A stretch of 64,000 bases of DNA, taken from the NCBI RefSeq assembly GCF_001624705.1, contig NZ_JSEO01000006.1:1-64000 (forward strand), given 5' to 3'. A program made the translations under genes and the position numbers. The notes below the pieces were generated by a model. That model worked only from the letters and a program-made list of their open reading frames with translations. It made no database searches and was not told the DNA's origin. Of the stretch, positions 57,165 to 64,000 are shown piece after piece (the first letter of the stretch is position 1; every line of letters starts with the position of its first letter). Source of the DNA: Marinomonas sp. SBI8L. GTDB lineage: Bacteria; Pseudomonadota; Gammaproteobacteria; Pseudomonadales; Marinomonadaceae.

Positions 57165-57272
57165 TTTTTATCCTTAGGCTAACGCTGCTGTTTCAGAAAA
57201 AATCAGCTTTTTATCAAAATAAACACTATCACCACTCACTTGCTTTGGACCTATTACACATTTCAAAATCAA

Positions 57273-57803
57273 TTACAAAAACTTCTCAATTAAGACTTCA
57301 TCAATGTACTCGCCACGTATTTTTGCGTGCTTTTTAGCAAGCCCTATTTGCTCAAAGCCTTGTTTTAAATAAGTCGCAAGTGCCCTTTTATTGTCTTGTC
57401 TGACATAGGCAAATAATTTTTCATAACCCATTGTTTTCGCTATTTCGAAGCTTGCTAGAAATAAACTTGATGCAATACCTTGTCGCATAAATCCAGAATC
57501 AACAAAACTACCAATGACTCCCACATGATCAAAGGCATGGGTGTAGGTTGCAAAGGGTTCTATCACTTGAAAACCCACTACTTGCTGAGTTTCTGGATGG
57601 ATCGCTAAATTAAAAATGCCATTTACAGGGAAGTTTTCGATAAAAGCCACCTCCTCTTCCAAAGAAAAAGGGATGTCTAAGATAGTATATTTAGCCTCTT
57701 TAATAATAGGGTTAAGTATATTAATCACCCCTTGAGCATCATCAGAGGTTGCAGGTCTAATGATCCAATTCACTTTTGTTTCTTCTTCAGTTTTTCTATT
57801 CAT
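57273..57803 (-). CDS. GNAT acetyltransferase (PAT-like)
   Basis: 176 residues. NWIIRPATSDDAQGVINILN begins the GNAT domain; GSFVDSGFMRQGIASSLFLA is the acetyl-CoA loop, and AYVRQDNKRALATYLKQGFE the later motif. The pattern fits the phosphinothricin-acetyltransferase-like group, often wide in substrate. Single gene, 29 bases after the SGNH hydrolase stop on the same strand (gene order on minus: SGNH, then this), so they may be co-transcribed. Confidence 0.87.
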   Translation of the reverse strand: MNRKTEEETKVNWIIRPATSDDAQGVINILNPIIKEAKYTILDIPFSLEEEVAFIENFPVNGIFNLAIHPETQQVVGFQVIEPFATYTHAFDHVGVIGSFVDSGFMRQGIASSLFLASFEIAKTMGYEKLFAYVRQDNKRALATYLKQGFEQIGLAKKHAKIRGEYIDEVLIEKFL

Positions 57804-57831
57804 TAAATACTTGTTCCTTAGCTCTAGAATT

Positions 57832-58464
57832 TCACAAAAGTGTTTTAGGTATTGATAACACTCGTTCAGCGATCACCTGTCCCAAAACAAAATGCTCTTC
57901 CACATCTAGATGAATACCATCAAATTGACTTAATGAAACATGGTCAGAAGCTAATAATGTATCTACTTTGAGCGCTTTAATTTGTTTCAAGTATTCAGCT
58001 TCCGACCCCTTCCCTTTTTTAAAACCTGAGAACTTAACCGACATTTGCCCCAAAGGTTGTTTTATTTCTGGGGGAATGATGACCAAAAGCGGAATCGGTT
58101 TCGCCATTGGTTCTGGCATTACACTCTGTACTGTACGAATAAGATTAGCGAGACCAGTAGCACTCTCTTTAGCGTTGGCACCTATGACATCCTGAAAGTC
58201 ATTAATTCCTAGCATAATGATCATTAGATCAATCGGTGAGTGAGACTCTAGAACCATTTTCACTGTCTCAAGCCCATTTCTTTGTGGCCGAGTAACATCA
58301 TTAAAAATAGTTGTTCTGCCATTTAGACATTCTTCTATTACTCGACACTCATCCCCTAATTTTTGCTGTAAAACACCAGTCCACCTCTTAGCAAAGACTA
58401 AACGGTCTCTGGAATTCGGAATAATCCCCCATGAAAGTGAATCTCCATATACCAATATATTCAT
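57832..58464 (-). CDS. SGNH/GDSL hydrolase (arylesterase-like)
   Basis: 210 residues. MNILVYGDSLSWGI gives the nucleophile block GDSLSWG; NGRTTIF, IIMLGINDFQD (Asn block) and DGIHLDVEEH (catalytic Asp and His) complete the SGNH set. It hydrolyses esters in the cytoplasm; substrate unknown. The ATG at 58464 is preferred over TTG at 58470. A long 8-bp repeat array ends 16 bases upstream of the start, a place where copy-number change could alter expression. Confidence 0.9.
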   Translation of the reverse strand: MNILVYGDSLSWGIIPNSRDRLVFAKRWTGVLQQKLGDECRVIEECLNGRTTIFNDVTRPQRNGLETVKMVLESHSPIDLMIIMLGINDFQDVIGANAKESATGLANLIRTVQSVMPEPMAKPIPLLVIIPPEIKQPLGQMSVKFSGFKKGKGSEAEYLKQIKALKVDTLLASDHVSLSQFDGIHLDVEEHFVLGQVIAERVLSIPKTLL

Positions 58465-58480
58465 ATCCAATCCAGTTTGG

Positions 58481-58599
58481 TTAATAGATTAATAGATTAA
58501 TAGATTAATAGATTAATAGATTAATAGATTAATAGATTAATAGATTAATAGATTAATAGATTAATAGATTAATAGATTAATAGATTAATAGATTAATAG
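58481..58599. repeat. 8-bp tandem repeat, about 15 copies
   Basis: TTAATAGA repeats exactly 14 times from 58481 and ends with a 7-base partial copy at 58599, 119 bases in all with no interruption. It fills the gap between the SGNH hydrolase start (58464) and the GNAT stop (58609). An exact long array suggests slipped-strand variation. On the hydrolase strand each unit contains TATTAAT, which resembles a -10 element. Confidence 0.97.
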
Positions 58600-58608
58600 C
58601 CTGCCAGA

Positions 58609-59079
58609 CTAATTCAAAAGTTTCACCAATTTCGTTGAGAAGTCACCATAACCCAAAGACAAATAAAAATTTATGACAGATTGATTAAATTGCATCACTT
58701 CTAACAGCACTTCAGACGCGCCGTTCTCATGAGCATGCTCCTCCACCGCACGAATCAGCTTTTTACCAAAACCCTGTCGCCTTGCAGAAGAAGCGACAAA
58801 AATGGTCGTTAAGTGACAAATTCTCTTATCTATAAAAAATGATGGCTTTGGTCCAGTTGGAATCGATACAGCGGCCATTCCAACTATTTCATCGCGCCTT
58901 TCGATGAGTAGAATATCGCTTTCTTCTCTTGCCATATGAGCGAGCCAAAAATCGGCATCACGATCTATTTCACCTTGCGCAGAAAAGGTATTAGGCATGG
59001 CATCATGGTGCTCGGCATTTATTTCATTTGATAAAAAACAAATGGCTTTTATATCATCTTTATTGGCCTTTCTAATCAT
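58609..59079 (-). CDS. GNAT acetyltransferase
   Basis: 156 residues. MIRKANKDDIKAICFLSNEI opens the fold; FVASSARRQGFGKKLIRAVE is the acetyl-CoA loop (RxxGxG/K) and QFNQSVINFYLSLGYG the C-terminal motif. Cytosolic, substrate unknown. I choose the ATG at 59079, with AGG 7 bases upstream, over the one at 59085. A TGTTACC repeat lies 44 bases upstream and the 8-bp array lies just downstream. Confidence 0.87.
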   Translation of the reverse strand: MIRKANKDDIKAICFLSNEINAEHHDAMPNTFSAQGEIDRDADFWLAHMAREESDILLIERRDEIVGMAAVSIPTGPKPSFFIDKRICHLTTIFVASSARRQGFGKKLIRAVEEHAHENGASEVLLEVMQFNQSVINFYLSLGYGDFSTKLVKLLN

Positions 59080-59470
59080 TTGCATCCCTGCTTGTAAATT
59101 AATAACTTAGATTAACATTCCATGTTACCTGTTACCTGTTACCTGTTACCTTTATATTTTCCACGAATTTAGGCCTTCATTGAGAAAACGAATCGAATCT
59201 AACGAGTATTAAACCACTTATCTAATTCAAAAAAGCTAATTTTAAATGTCTTTTCAATATCCTGACTAACAAATCATTAAAATGAGTGTTTTTCACCCAC
59301 CTTATTTTTCAAACAGCTTAATTTAAAGTTTTATCGGCTTTAGTTAACTTAAAGATAACAATAATTGATTGTTTGCTAACAAACTTAGTGAAGACTATTT
59401 CACATATAAGCCTTACTATTCAAACCAATTCACTAATCATTATTAATTCTAGGAATTGAGGTTTAAAAGT
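59080..59470. other. Divergent intergenic region GNAT / MscS
   Basis: 391 bases. Holds the four-copy TGTTACC array (59123-59150) and otherwise plain AT-rich sequence with the mscS promoter. GAGG precedes the mscS ATG by 9 bases. Confidence 0.45.
59123..59150. repeat. 7-bp tandem repeat, four copies
   Basis: TGTTACC four times exactly. It lies 44 bases upstream of the GNAT start at 59079. Confidence 0.85.
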
Positions 59471-60301
59471 ATGAAGGACATAGAGGACTTATTTGATCAA
59501 GGCGCTCAGTGGATGCCACTCATCACAGAAGGGGCAACTAATTTAGTCATTGGACTTGTCATCTTCTTTATAGGTAAATTTGTTGCAGCAAAATTAGCAA
59601 AATGGTGCGAGCACCTCATGCTAAAATCTTCCGTTGATAAAGCAGTAGTAGGCTTTTCTACCAGTATTATCTATGCACTTCTATTTGCGGCCGTTATTTT
59701 AATGGCGTTAGATCAAGTTGGTGTAGAAACGACCTCCTTTATCGCTATTTTAGGTGCGGCAGGTTTAGCCATTGGTTTGGCTTTACAAGGCTCCTTATCT
59801 AACTTTGCCTCTGGTGTACTTATTATCTTGTTACGACCATTTAAAAGCGGTGATTATATTGAAGGTGGTGGTGAGTCAGGCTCAGTGGATAAAATCGAGC
59901 TATTCCATACCTATCTTAAAACACCCGATAATCGCGTTGTGATCATACCTAATGCTTCCATGATGAATGGTTCTATTATCAACTACTCTCGTGAAAAGAC
60001 ACGCCGTCTAGATCTTGTTGTAGGAATCAGCTATGACGCAGATATTCGTCAAGCAAAACAGATTATGGAAGAAATTGTTGCTGCTGATGAGCGTATTTTA
60101 AAAGATCCTGAGTGCGTTATTGCTGTCGCTGAGCTTGCTGATAACTCAGTAAACTTTAACCTAAGACCTTGGGTTAACTCAGAAGATTATTGGAATGTCA
60201 GAGCAGATCTGCTTGAAACCGTTAAATACGCTTTTGATAAAAATAGCATTGGCATTCCTTACCCACAAATGGATGTTCATTTACACAAAGAAGGCTCTTA
60301 A
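59471..60301 (+). CDS. Small-conductance mechanosensitive channel (MscS family)
   Basis: 276 residues. Three membrane spans; the third is the pore helix with ILGAAGLAIGLALQGSLSN, followed by FASGVLIILLRPFKSGDYIE and NRVVIIPNASMM of the MscS beta domain. It should open under membrane tension and release osmolytes on hypo-osmotic shock, in the inner membrane as a heptamer. I use the ATG at 59471 rather than a TTG at 59456. Short version, close to E. coli MscS (286). Own terminator. Confidence 0.94.
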   Translation: MKDIEDLFDQGAQWMPLITEGATNLVIGLVIFFIGKFVAAKLAKWCEHLMLKSSVDKAVVGFSTSIIYALLFAAVILMALDQVGVETTSFIAILGAAGLAIGLALQGSLSNFASGVLIILLRPFKSGDYIEGGGESGSVDKIELFHTYLKTPDNRVVIIPNASMMNGSIINYSREKTRRLDLVVGISYDADIRQAKQIMEEIVAADERILKDPECVIAVAELADNSVNFNLRPWVNSEDYWNVRADLLETVKYAFDKNSIGIPYPQMDVHLHKEGS

Positions 60302-60322
60302 GACTTCTCTTTAAATTAGCTA

Positions 60323-60350
60323 GATACAGGCGACTTAAGCTGCCTGTATC
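60323..60350 (+). terminator. Terminator of the mscS gene
   Basis: Perfect 9-bp stem GATACAGGC / GCCTGTATC (60323-60331, 60342-60350) followed by TGGTTTTAAT. 21 bases after the stop. Confidence 0.82.
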
Positions 60351-60396
60351 TGGTTTTAATCTAGCTATATTTAGTTGAATATAAGGTAAAGGACTT

Positions 60397-60612
60397 CTAA
60401 CACCAGCCCTGCTGCCAAACCTGACTATCTCTTAAGTCTTGCCAATTAATGTCAAACAAACGCTTTGTCATAATCGCTTCAAGCTGGCATCTAATCACAT
60501 TGCCCTCTAAGTCAAACTCAACATCTGATACAAGAAAGTGTTTTTCTTTATTTTGTGGCTGAATCGCAGTCCATTTAGTATGACGTAGCTTTTTAGTATT
60601 CACTTTATTCAT
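60397..60612 (-). CDS. TIGR02450-type Trp-rich small protein
   Basis: 71 residues. KLRHTKWTAIQPQNKEKHFL, then DVEFDLEGNVIRCQLEAIMT and DINWQDLRDSQVWQQGWC, is the TIGR02450 (DUF2389-like) family, conserved small cytosolic proteins of unknown function with several tryptophans. The start ATG at 60610-60612 lies inside the first unit of a 16-bp repeat array. Confidence 0.88.
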   Translation of the reverse strand: MNKVNTKKLRHTKWTAIQPQNKEKHFLVSDVEFDLEGNVIRCQLEAIMTKRLFDINWQDLRDSQVWQQGWC

Positions 60613-60689
60613 TTCGTTCTCAGCTTATTTCGTTCAAGACCTATTTCATTCAAAGCCAATTTCGTTCAAGGCCTATTTAATAGAAGCTA
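60610..60689. repeat. 16-bp imperfect tandem array, four to five units
   Basis: Units of 16 bases begin at 60610, 60626, 60642, 60658 and (degenerate) 60674; the best-matching three share TTTCNTTCAAGNCC. It includes the start codon of the TIGR02450 gene and fills the gap to the DUF6500-like stop at 60687. Confidence 0.75.
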
Positions 60690-60905
60690 ATCACCTTTTT
60701 CGACCATGCTTTTGATTTTAGTCGCCTTCTCGAAATGATCTAGTTCGTGTGTTTGAATCCACCAAGTAGCCGCTTCCATTAGCAAATCAGGATCATCATT
60801 TTTATTCTTGAAAAAGGCATAAAACGATAAGCCAACATTGTCGCCTTTACTCTCTATTTTCTGATTACATACTTGGATAATTTTATCCCTAAATGTCTCT
60901 CGCAT
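60687..60905 (-). CDS. DUF6500-like small protein
   Basis: 72 residues. KGDNVGLSFYAFFKNKNDDP then DLLMEAATWWIQTHELDHFE resembles small conserved proteins I associate with DUF6500; name uncertain. No signal or membrane segment. It lies 37 bases after the YcaQ stop on the same strand and may share its SOS-controlled transcript. Confidence 0.7.
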   Translation of the reverse strand: MRETFRDKIIQVCNQKIESKGDNVGLSFYAFFKNKNDDPDLLMEAATWWIQTHELDHFEKATKIKSMVEKGD

Positions 60906-60942
60906 TTCAGCTATTCCTTTTGACTTATTTTAATGGAAACTG

Positions 60943-62208
60943 TTATTTACAGAGTTCATGATTCCCGTTAAGCATTTCAAGCGCCTTAACAAAATCATTA
61001 TGCAGGTGCACTGGCTGCATTTTAGTAAGTGAAGTACTATCACACTTTTGAATACGGCTAAATGCTTGAAGCGCTTCTGCAAAACTAGAGACCACGAATT
61101 CAGCTTCATAACCTTTTTTATGTTTTGACACTTTATCTATAAAAGAGTCTTCAAAGTGTAAAAACTTAATCTCAAAATGTTTATCTTTACGATGGGCTTT
61201 ACAGTCCATTCGACCGACAAATTCATCTTGGTACAAAAGAGGTAAACTAAAATAACCATATTGACGCTTTGCTTCTGGCACATAGCATTCGATTTGATAT
61301 TGAAAACCAAAAATACTTTTCAGTCTCTCTCTTTGTATAAGGCTATTATCGAAAGGCGATAATATTTGAAATCGTTTTAGTGATCTTGGAAGCTTACTTT
61401 CTAAAGCCCCCTTTTCCATCACATAAATCTCACCATCAACTAATTGAATTTGTTCTAAAAGCCCTTGACCTAGTCGGGCGGATAACAAAGCTTTCATTGC
61501 TTTACGCAAACCAGTATTACGTCTTAAATAAGTAAGCCCTTTAAGAGACACAAAACCATGACACCTTAATTGCTGTGACAATAAATGCTCAGCAAACTCT
61601 TCAAGACTAGGAAAGCTCGTATTTACATCGTCAGGTAAAACACGTTCAGTTAAGTCGTAGGTTTTTTGGAATCCTTCACGGCTACTCACCATCAAATCGC
61701 CTTGCATATAAAGCTGCTCTAAAGCCTTTTTTGCAGGCTTCCAATCCCACCAGCCTGCTTGTTTCTTAGTTTGTGTCTCAATATCACGAGAACGTAGCGG
61801 CCCATCAGAGCGAACACGTGCTAAGAGTTCTGCCATATAAGCGGTATCAGGGTCTTTATACCAGTGGGTCTGGCCTGATTTAATTGCTTCTTTATAAAGT
61901 AATGAATAACGAAAATCAGACATAGGTAAGAAAGCAGCAGCATGGGACCAATACTCAAAAATGTCACCATTAAGCATTAGTTCATTTGTCATTTCTGCTT
62001 TGAATTTGGGCACCCGAGAGTGCAAAACGTGGTGATGTGCTCTTTCCACCACATAAATCGTATCAATTTGCACATAACCAAGATGATTGATGGCATTACA
62101 AGCGCCTAACTTGCCACTTCCAAATGGTTGGGCTTGTAATAAACCTTGAGCAGTTAAAGCTAAACGACGAAGGCGCGTCATATCTTTGGAAGATTTAATT
62201 TCAATCAT
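60943..62208 (-). CDS. ycaQ: YcaQ-type DNA glycosylase (interstrand crosslink repair)
   Basis: 421 residues. HTH_42 / YcaQ family: RLRRLALTAQGLL, then LGYVQIDTIYVVERAHHHVL with the catalytic QxD motif (here QID) and EYWSHAAAFLPM. C-terminal LSPFDNSLIQRERLKSIFGF and QDEFVGRMDCKAHRK. In E. coli and Streptomyces (AlkZ) such enzymes unhook nitrogen-mustard or azinomycin crosslinks. A perfect LexA box lies in the promoter, so it should be induced by DNA damage. Confidence 0.93.
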   Translation of the reverse strand: MIEIKSSKDMTRLRRLALTAQGLLQAQPFGSGKLGACNAINHLGYVQIDTIYVVERAHHHVLHSRVPKFKAEMTNELMLNGDIFEYWSHAAAFLPMSDFRYSLLYKEAIKSGQTHWYKDPDTAYMAELLARVRSDGPLRSRDIETQTKKQAGWWDWKPAKKALEQLYMQGDLMVSSREGFQKTYDLTERVLPDDVNTSFPSLEEFAEHLLSQQLRCHGFVSLKGLTYLRRNTGLRKAMKALLSARLGQGLLEQIQLVDGEIYVMEKGALESKLPRSLKRFQILSPFDNSLIQRERLKSIFGFQYQIECYVPEAKRQYGYFSLPLLYQDEFVGRMDCKAHRKDKHFEIKFLHFEDSFIDKVSKHKKGYEAEFVVSSFAEALQAFSRIQKCDSTSLTKMQPVHLHNDFVKALEMLNGNHELCK

Positions 62209-62238
62209 CTTAGTTACTCATAAAATACAGATGAGTAA

Positions 62239-62267
62239 AAAATACTGTTTATATAAACAGTAGTCAA
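62239..62267 (-). promoter_or_regulatory. Promoter with LexA operator upstream of ycaQ
   Basis: On the minus strand -35 TTGACT (62262-62267) and -10 TATTTT (62239-62244) are 17 bases apart, and the spacer holds CTGTTTATATAAACAG (62245-62260), a perfect palindrome matching the gammaproteobacterial LexA consensus CTG-N10-CAG. The start codon at 62208 is about 30 bases beyond the -10. LexA bound here would block RNA polymerase directly. Confidence 0.9.
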
Positions 62268-62282
62268 GATAATCAAATTAGA

Positions 62283-62792
62283 TTAAACATTGAATGCTTG
62301 GTGATAACTTACTTCACCCATTGGTAAAGGTAATGAGGTTAACACCTTAACGAGAAAGTATTGCGCCGGTACACCAGCTAAAGTCAGCTCACTGTCTGCC
62401 TTGAAGCCAAAACGAGCGTAATATTCTGGCTCTCCTAATAAAACAACGCCTTGTGCACCCTGAGAGGCTAACTCATTTAAACCTTTTAAGATTAACTGAC
62501 TACCAACCCCTTTACCTTGATACTCAGGTTTAACAGATACGGGGCCTAATCCAAACCATGAACTAGCTTCACCTGCAATTTTTACAGGTGAGAATGCAAT
62601 ATGCCCTACTATGCCGGTTTCATTTTCAGCCACCAATGAAAGCGTCAATGCACCGCTATTCCTTAAACCATTAACAATAAGGTGTTCGCTCGGTTTGGCA
62701 CCAGGTTCGTGATGTGGGTGATTTTCAAACGCTTGATAAGTAATGGCTTCAATCGCTTTATAATCAGCTGCATTTTCAAAACGTATTTTCAT
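62283..62792 (-). CDS. GNAT acetyltransferase (YhbS-like)
   Basis: 169 residues. MKIRFENAADYKAIEAITYQ opens the domain; GLGPVSVKPEYQGKGVGSQL is the acetyl-CoA loop (Q/RxxGxG/A) and EYYARFGFKADSELTLAGVP the YhbS-like end. Likely N-acetyltransferase with unknown target. Single gene between the methyltransferase-like gene and ycaQ, same strand. Confidence 0.9.
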   Translation of the reverse strand: MKIRFENAADYKAIEAITYQAFENHPHHEPGAKPSEHLIVNGLRNSGALTLSLVAENETGIVGHIAFSPVKIAGEASSWFGLGPVSVKPEYQGKGVGSQLILKGLNELASQGAQGVVLLGEPEYYARFGFKADSELTLAGVPAQYFLVKVLTSLPLPMGEVSYHQAFNV

Positions 62793-62849
62793 CGTTTAAA
62801 TTTTTCTCTCAAATATTATAAAAATGAAGGTTTACACTAGCATGCTTAT

Positions 62850-63575
62850 TCATAAGCCCTTCACGCAAACATAAACAGAGTTTGTCGCTACGCCACCTTG
62901 GAACGGATTATCAAATTTCACAACATGTGATTCAACCTTATCAAACACCGTTTTTAACAAGGTTTCAAAGCTTTCTTCAGGCAGGTTTTGTGACCACATG
63001 GCAAACACACCTTGTGGTTTAAGCTGCTCTGCCATCAATGCTAGTTTCTCAGTACAATAAAATGAGGCATTAGTGGCGGCAAGGAACTCAGTTGGCGAGT
63101 GGTCGATATCTAACAAGATAGCATCAAACTTTTTACCTGGTGCTTCAGGGTCAAAGCCATTATCAGGGTCAATAGCTAAATCAAAGAAGCTGCCATGAAT
63201 ATAGCGATTGCGAGGATCTGCATTTAATATTTTACCAAGAGGGACTAATTCCTCTTTGTGCCAACCAATCACAGTATCAAGAAAATCAACAACGAGTTGC
63301 TCCTTAATACGTGAATCTTTAAGTGCTGTGACGGCGGTATAACCCAGCCCTAAACCACCCACAACGACACTTAAATCATCCCCTTGTACTGCTGCAAGTC
63401 CAAGCTCTGATAACGCCTCTTCAGCATCAACAAACATACTCGACATTAAAAACTCTTCACCAAGCTTTACCTCATAAATATCCCGATCGCCAAGTGCAGG
63501 AATACGTCGCCTACGCAATGAAATTTCACCGATAGGTGAAGCTTGGCTATCAATTTCTTTAAAAAGTAGAGACAT
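62850..63575 (-). CDS. Spermidine-synthase-like protein
   Basis: 241 residues. DLSVVVGGLGLGYTAVTALK is the nucleotide (SAM/dcSAM) loop and KFDAILLDIDHSPTEFLAA the following acidic strand, as in spermidine-synthase-fold proteins. Substrate-gating residues of true SpeE are not obvious, so the reaction is uncertain; related genomes annotate such genes as spermidine synthase. Cytosolic. Confidence 0.8.
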   Translation of the reverse strand: MSLLFKEIDSQASPIGEISLRRRRIPALGDRDIYEVKLGEEFLMSSMFVDAEEALSELGLAAVQGDDLSVVVGGLGLGYTAVTALKDSRIKEQLVVDFLDTVIGWHKEELVPLGKILNADPRNRYIHGSFFDLAIDPDNGFDPEAPGKKFDAILLDIDHSPTEFLAATNASFYCTEKLALMAEQLKPQGVFAMWSQNLPEESFETLLKTVFDKVESHVVKFDNPFQGGVATNSVYVCVKGL

Positions 63576-63712
63576 ATTGGCTGTTTTCCTGAAGGTTCAT
63601 CTAAAAATTTTAATTGGAGCTGAGATTAAGGCCCCATTTAGCCATCATACAGGCTATAAGCAGAGTAACCTTTAATTAGAAAGTAAGGCCTTAATGAGAA
63701 GCTAATCTCTAA

Positions 63713-64000
63713 TTAGAAGCCAAGCATAAAGGAATGCACTCGATACTGATATTTTAACGAAATATTGTTTTCTAAGTATTGATACTCAGAGTTTGAAGGC
63801 GATGTTGCGATAAGATCACCATTAAACATAATATGATGACGTTTATAACTGGCTTCTAAATAGATACCTGTGGATAAACTGACGCCAGAATAGTTCACCT
63901 TTTCCGTCTGTCTAAAATTAGCATGATCAGAATTAGAGACAACAAAACTGCCTTCATGGTCCTGGTAACCTATCCCCATGCCTACCCCCGCTCTATATTG
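63713..64000 (-). CDS. Outer-membrane beta-barrel protein, C-terminal part (runs off right edge)
   Basis: The frame is open to the window edge and reads QYRAGVGMGIGYQDHEGSFV leading to alternating strands, SLSTGIYLEASYKRHHIMFN and NNISLKYQYRVHSFMLGF. The final Phe is the outer-membrane-barrel signature. It is the end of a longer protein whose start lies beyond base 64000. The internal ATG at 63979 is unlikely to be the start. Confidence 0.75.
   Translation of the reverse strand, partial: QYRAGVGMGIGYQDHEGSFVVSNSDHANFRQTEKVNYSGVSLSTGIYLEASYKRHHIMFNGDLIATSPSNSEYQYLENNISLKYQYRVHSFMLGF

Noticed and set aside
58481-58599. CRISPR-like array
   Set aside because: Units are 8 bases with no spacers; it is a simple tandem repeat, and no cas genes are nearby.
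1-64000. tRNA, rRNA, CRISPR or secretion-system clusters
   Set aside because: I looked for conserved tRNA arms, rRNA stretches and system-specific genes and saw none.

Overview
The window is AT-rich chromosomal DNA from a marine-type gammaproteobacterium, in the Vibrionales / Alteromonadales / Oceanospirillales neighbourhood. This rests on gene content: a Na+/H+ antiporter NhaD, EF-P-like EfpL, a VF530-type protein, a DUF2860 outer-membrane protein, YbiT, a neutral ceramidase, PPC/PKD-bearing secreted peptidases, three methyl-accepting chemotaxis proteins, and Vibrio add-like adenine riboswitches. I cannot name the genus from sequence alone. No rRNA, tRNA, CRISPR array or prophage was seen. 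The only clear mobile element is an IS110-type transposase cut by the left edge.

Layout. 1-7 kb: IS110 fragment, small DUF6435 gene, an ArsR / AHSA1 / DUF1761 cluster, a quinone-reductase-like flavoprotein, an RluA-type pseudouridine synthase, a choloylglycine-hydrolase-family amidase and an AraC regulator. 7-12 kb: a DUF4142 + cupredoxin pair, a VF530 protein, then a DUF2860 porin-like protein convergent with an OmpR-type two-component system headed by an unlisted 53-residue membrane ORF. 12-26 kb: YbiT, two chemoreceptors, GH25 lysozyme, a MerR cluster, a palindrome-rich 0.6 kb gap, a frameshifted secreted-protein gene, ceramidase and adenosine deaminase. 26-44 kb: LysR/GST, thiol and hydrolase genes, two orphan solute-binding proteins, two unrecognised large proteins, a secreted M28 aminopeptidase, a third chemoreceptor and NhaD. 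44-48 kb: glutarate catabolism (CoA-transferase, glutaryl-CoA dehydrogenase, divergent LysR) and EfpL. 48-53 kb: tandem paralogous M4-like lipoprotein peptidases. 53-64 kb: LOG, adenine deaminase, several acetyltransferases, SGNH esterase, MscS, small conserved proteins, YcaQ, a spermidine-synthase-like protein and a truncated outer-membrane protein.

Regulation is the most informative layer. Two adenine-type (U74) purine riboswitches sit 30 kb apart, one before adenosine deaminase and one before adenine deaminase, so free adenine probably controls both purine deaminases. A perfect 16-bp LexA operator lies exactly in the 17-bp spacer of a consensus-like promoter for the crosslink-repair glycosylase YcaQ. 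The same 11-bp-periodic AATTCAC direct repeat lies upstream of the DUF2860 gene and upstream of the small ORF that leads into the two-component system, suggesting a self-contained envelope-sensing regulon. Short tandem repeats recur next to gene starts; the longest is an 8-bp unit in about 15 copies, 16 nt upstream of an esterase gene.

Candidates for undescribed biology are the small-ORF / two-component / DUF2860 unit, a 427-residue protein with a glycine/alanine-rich hydrophobic core and no recognised family, a 354-residue exported protein with a Gly-rich C-terminal membrane anchor, and the M4-like pair in which the usual catalytic histidine aligns with tyrosine. All calls are from reading the sequence; no database search was possible.
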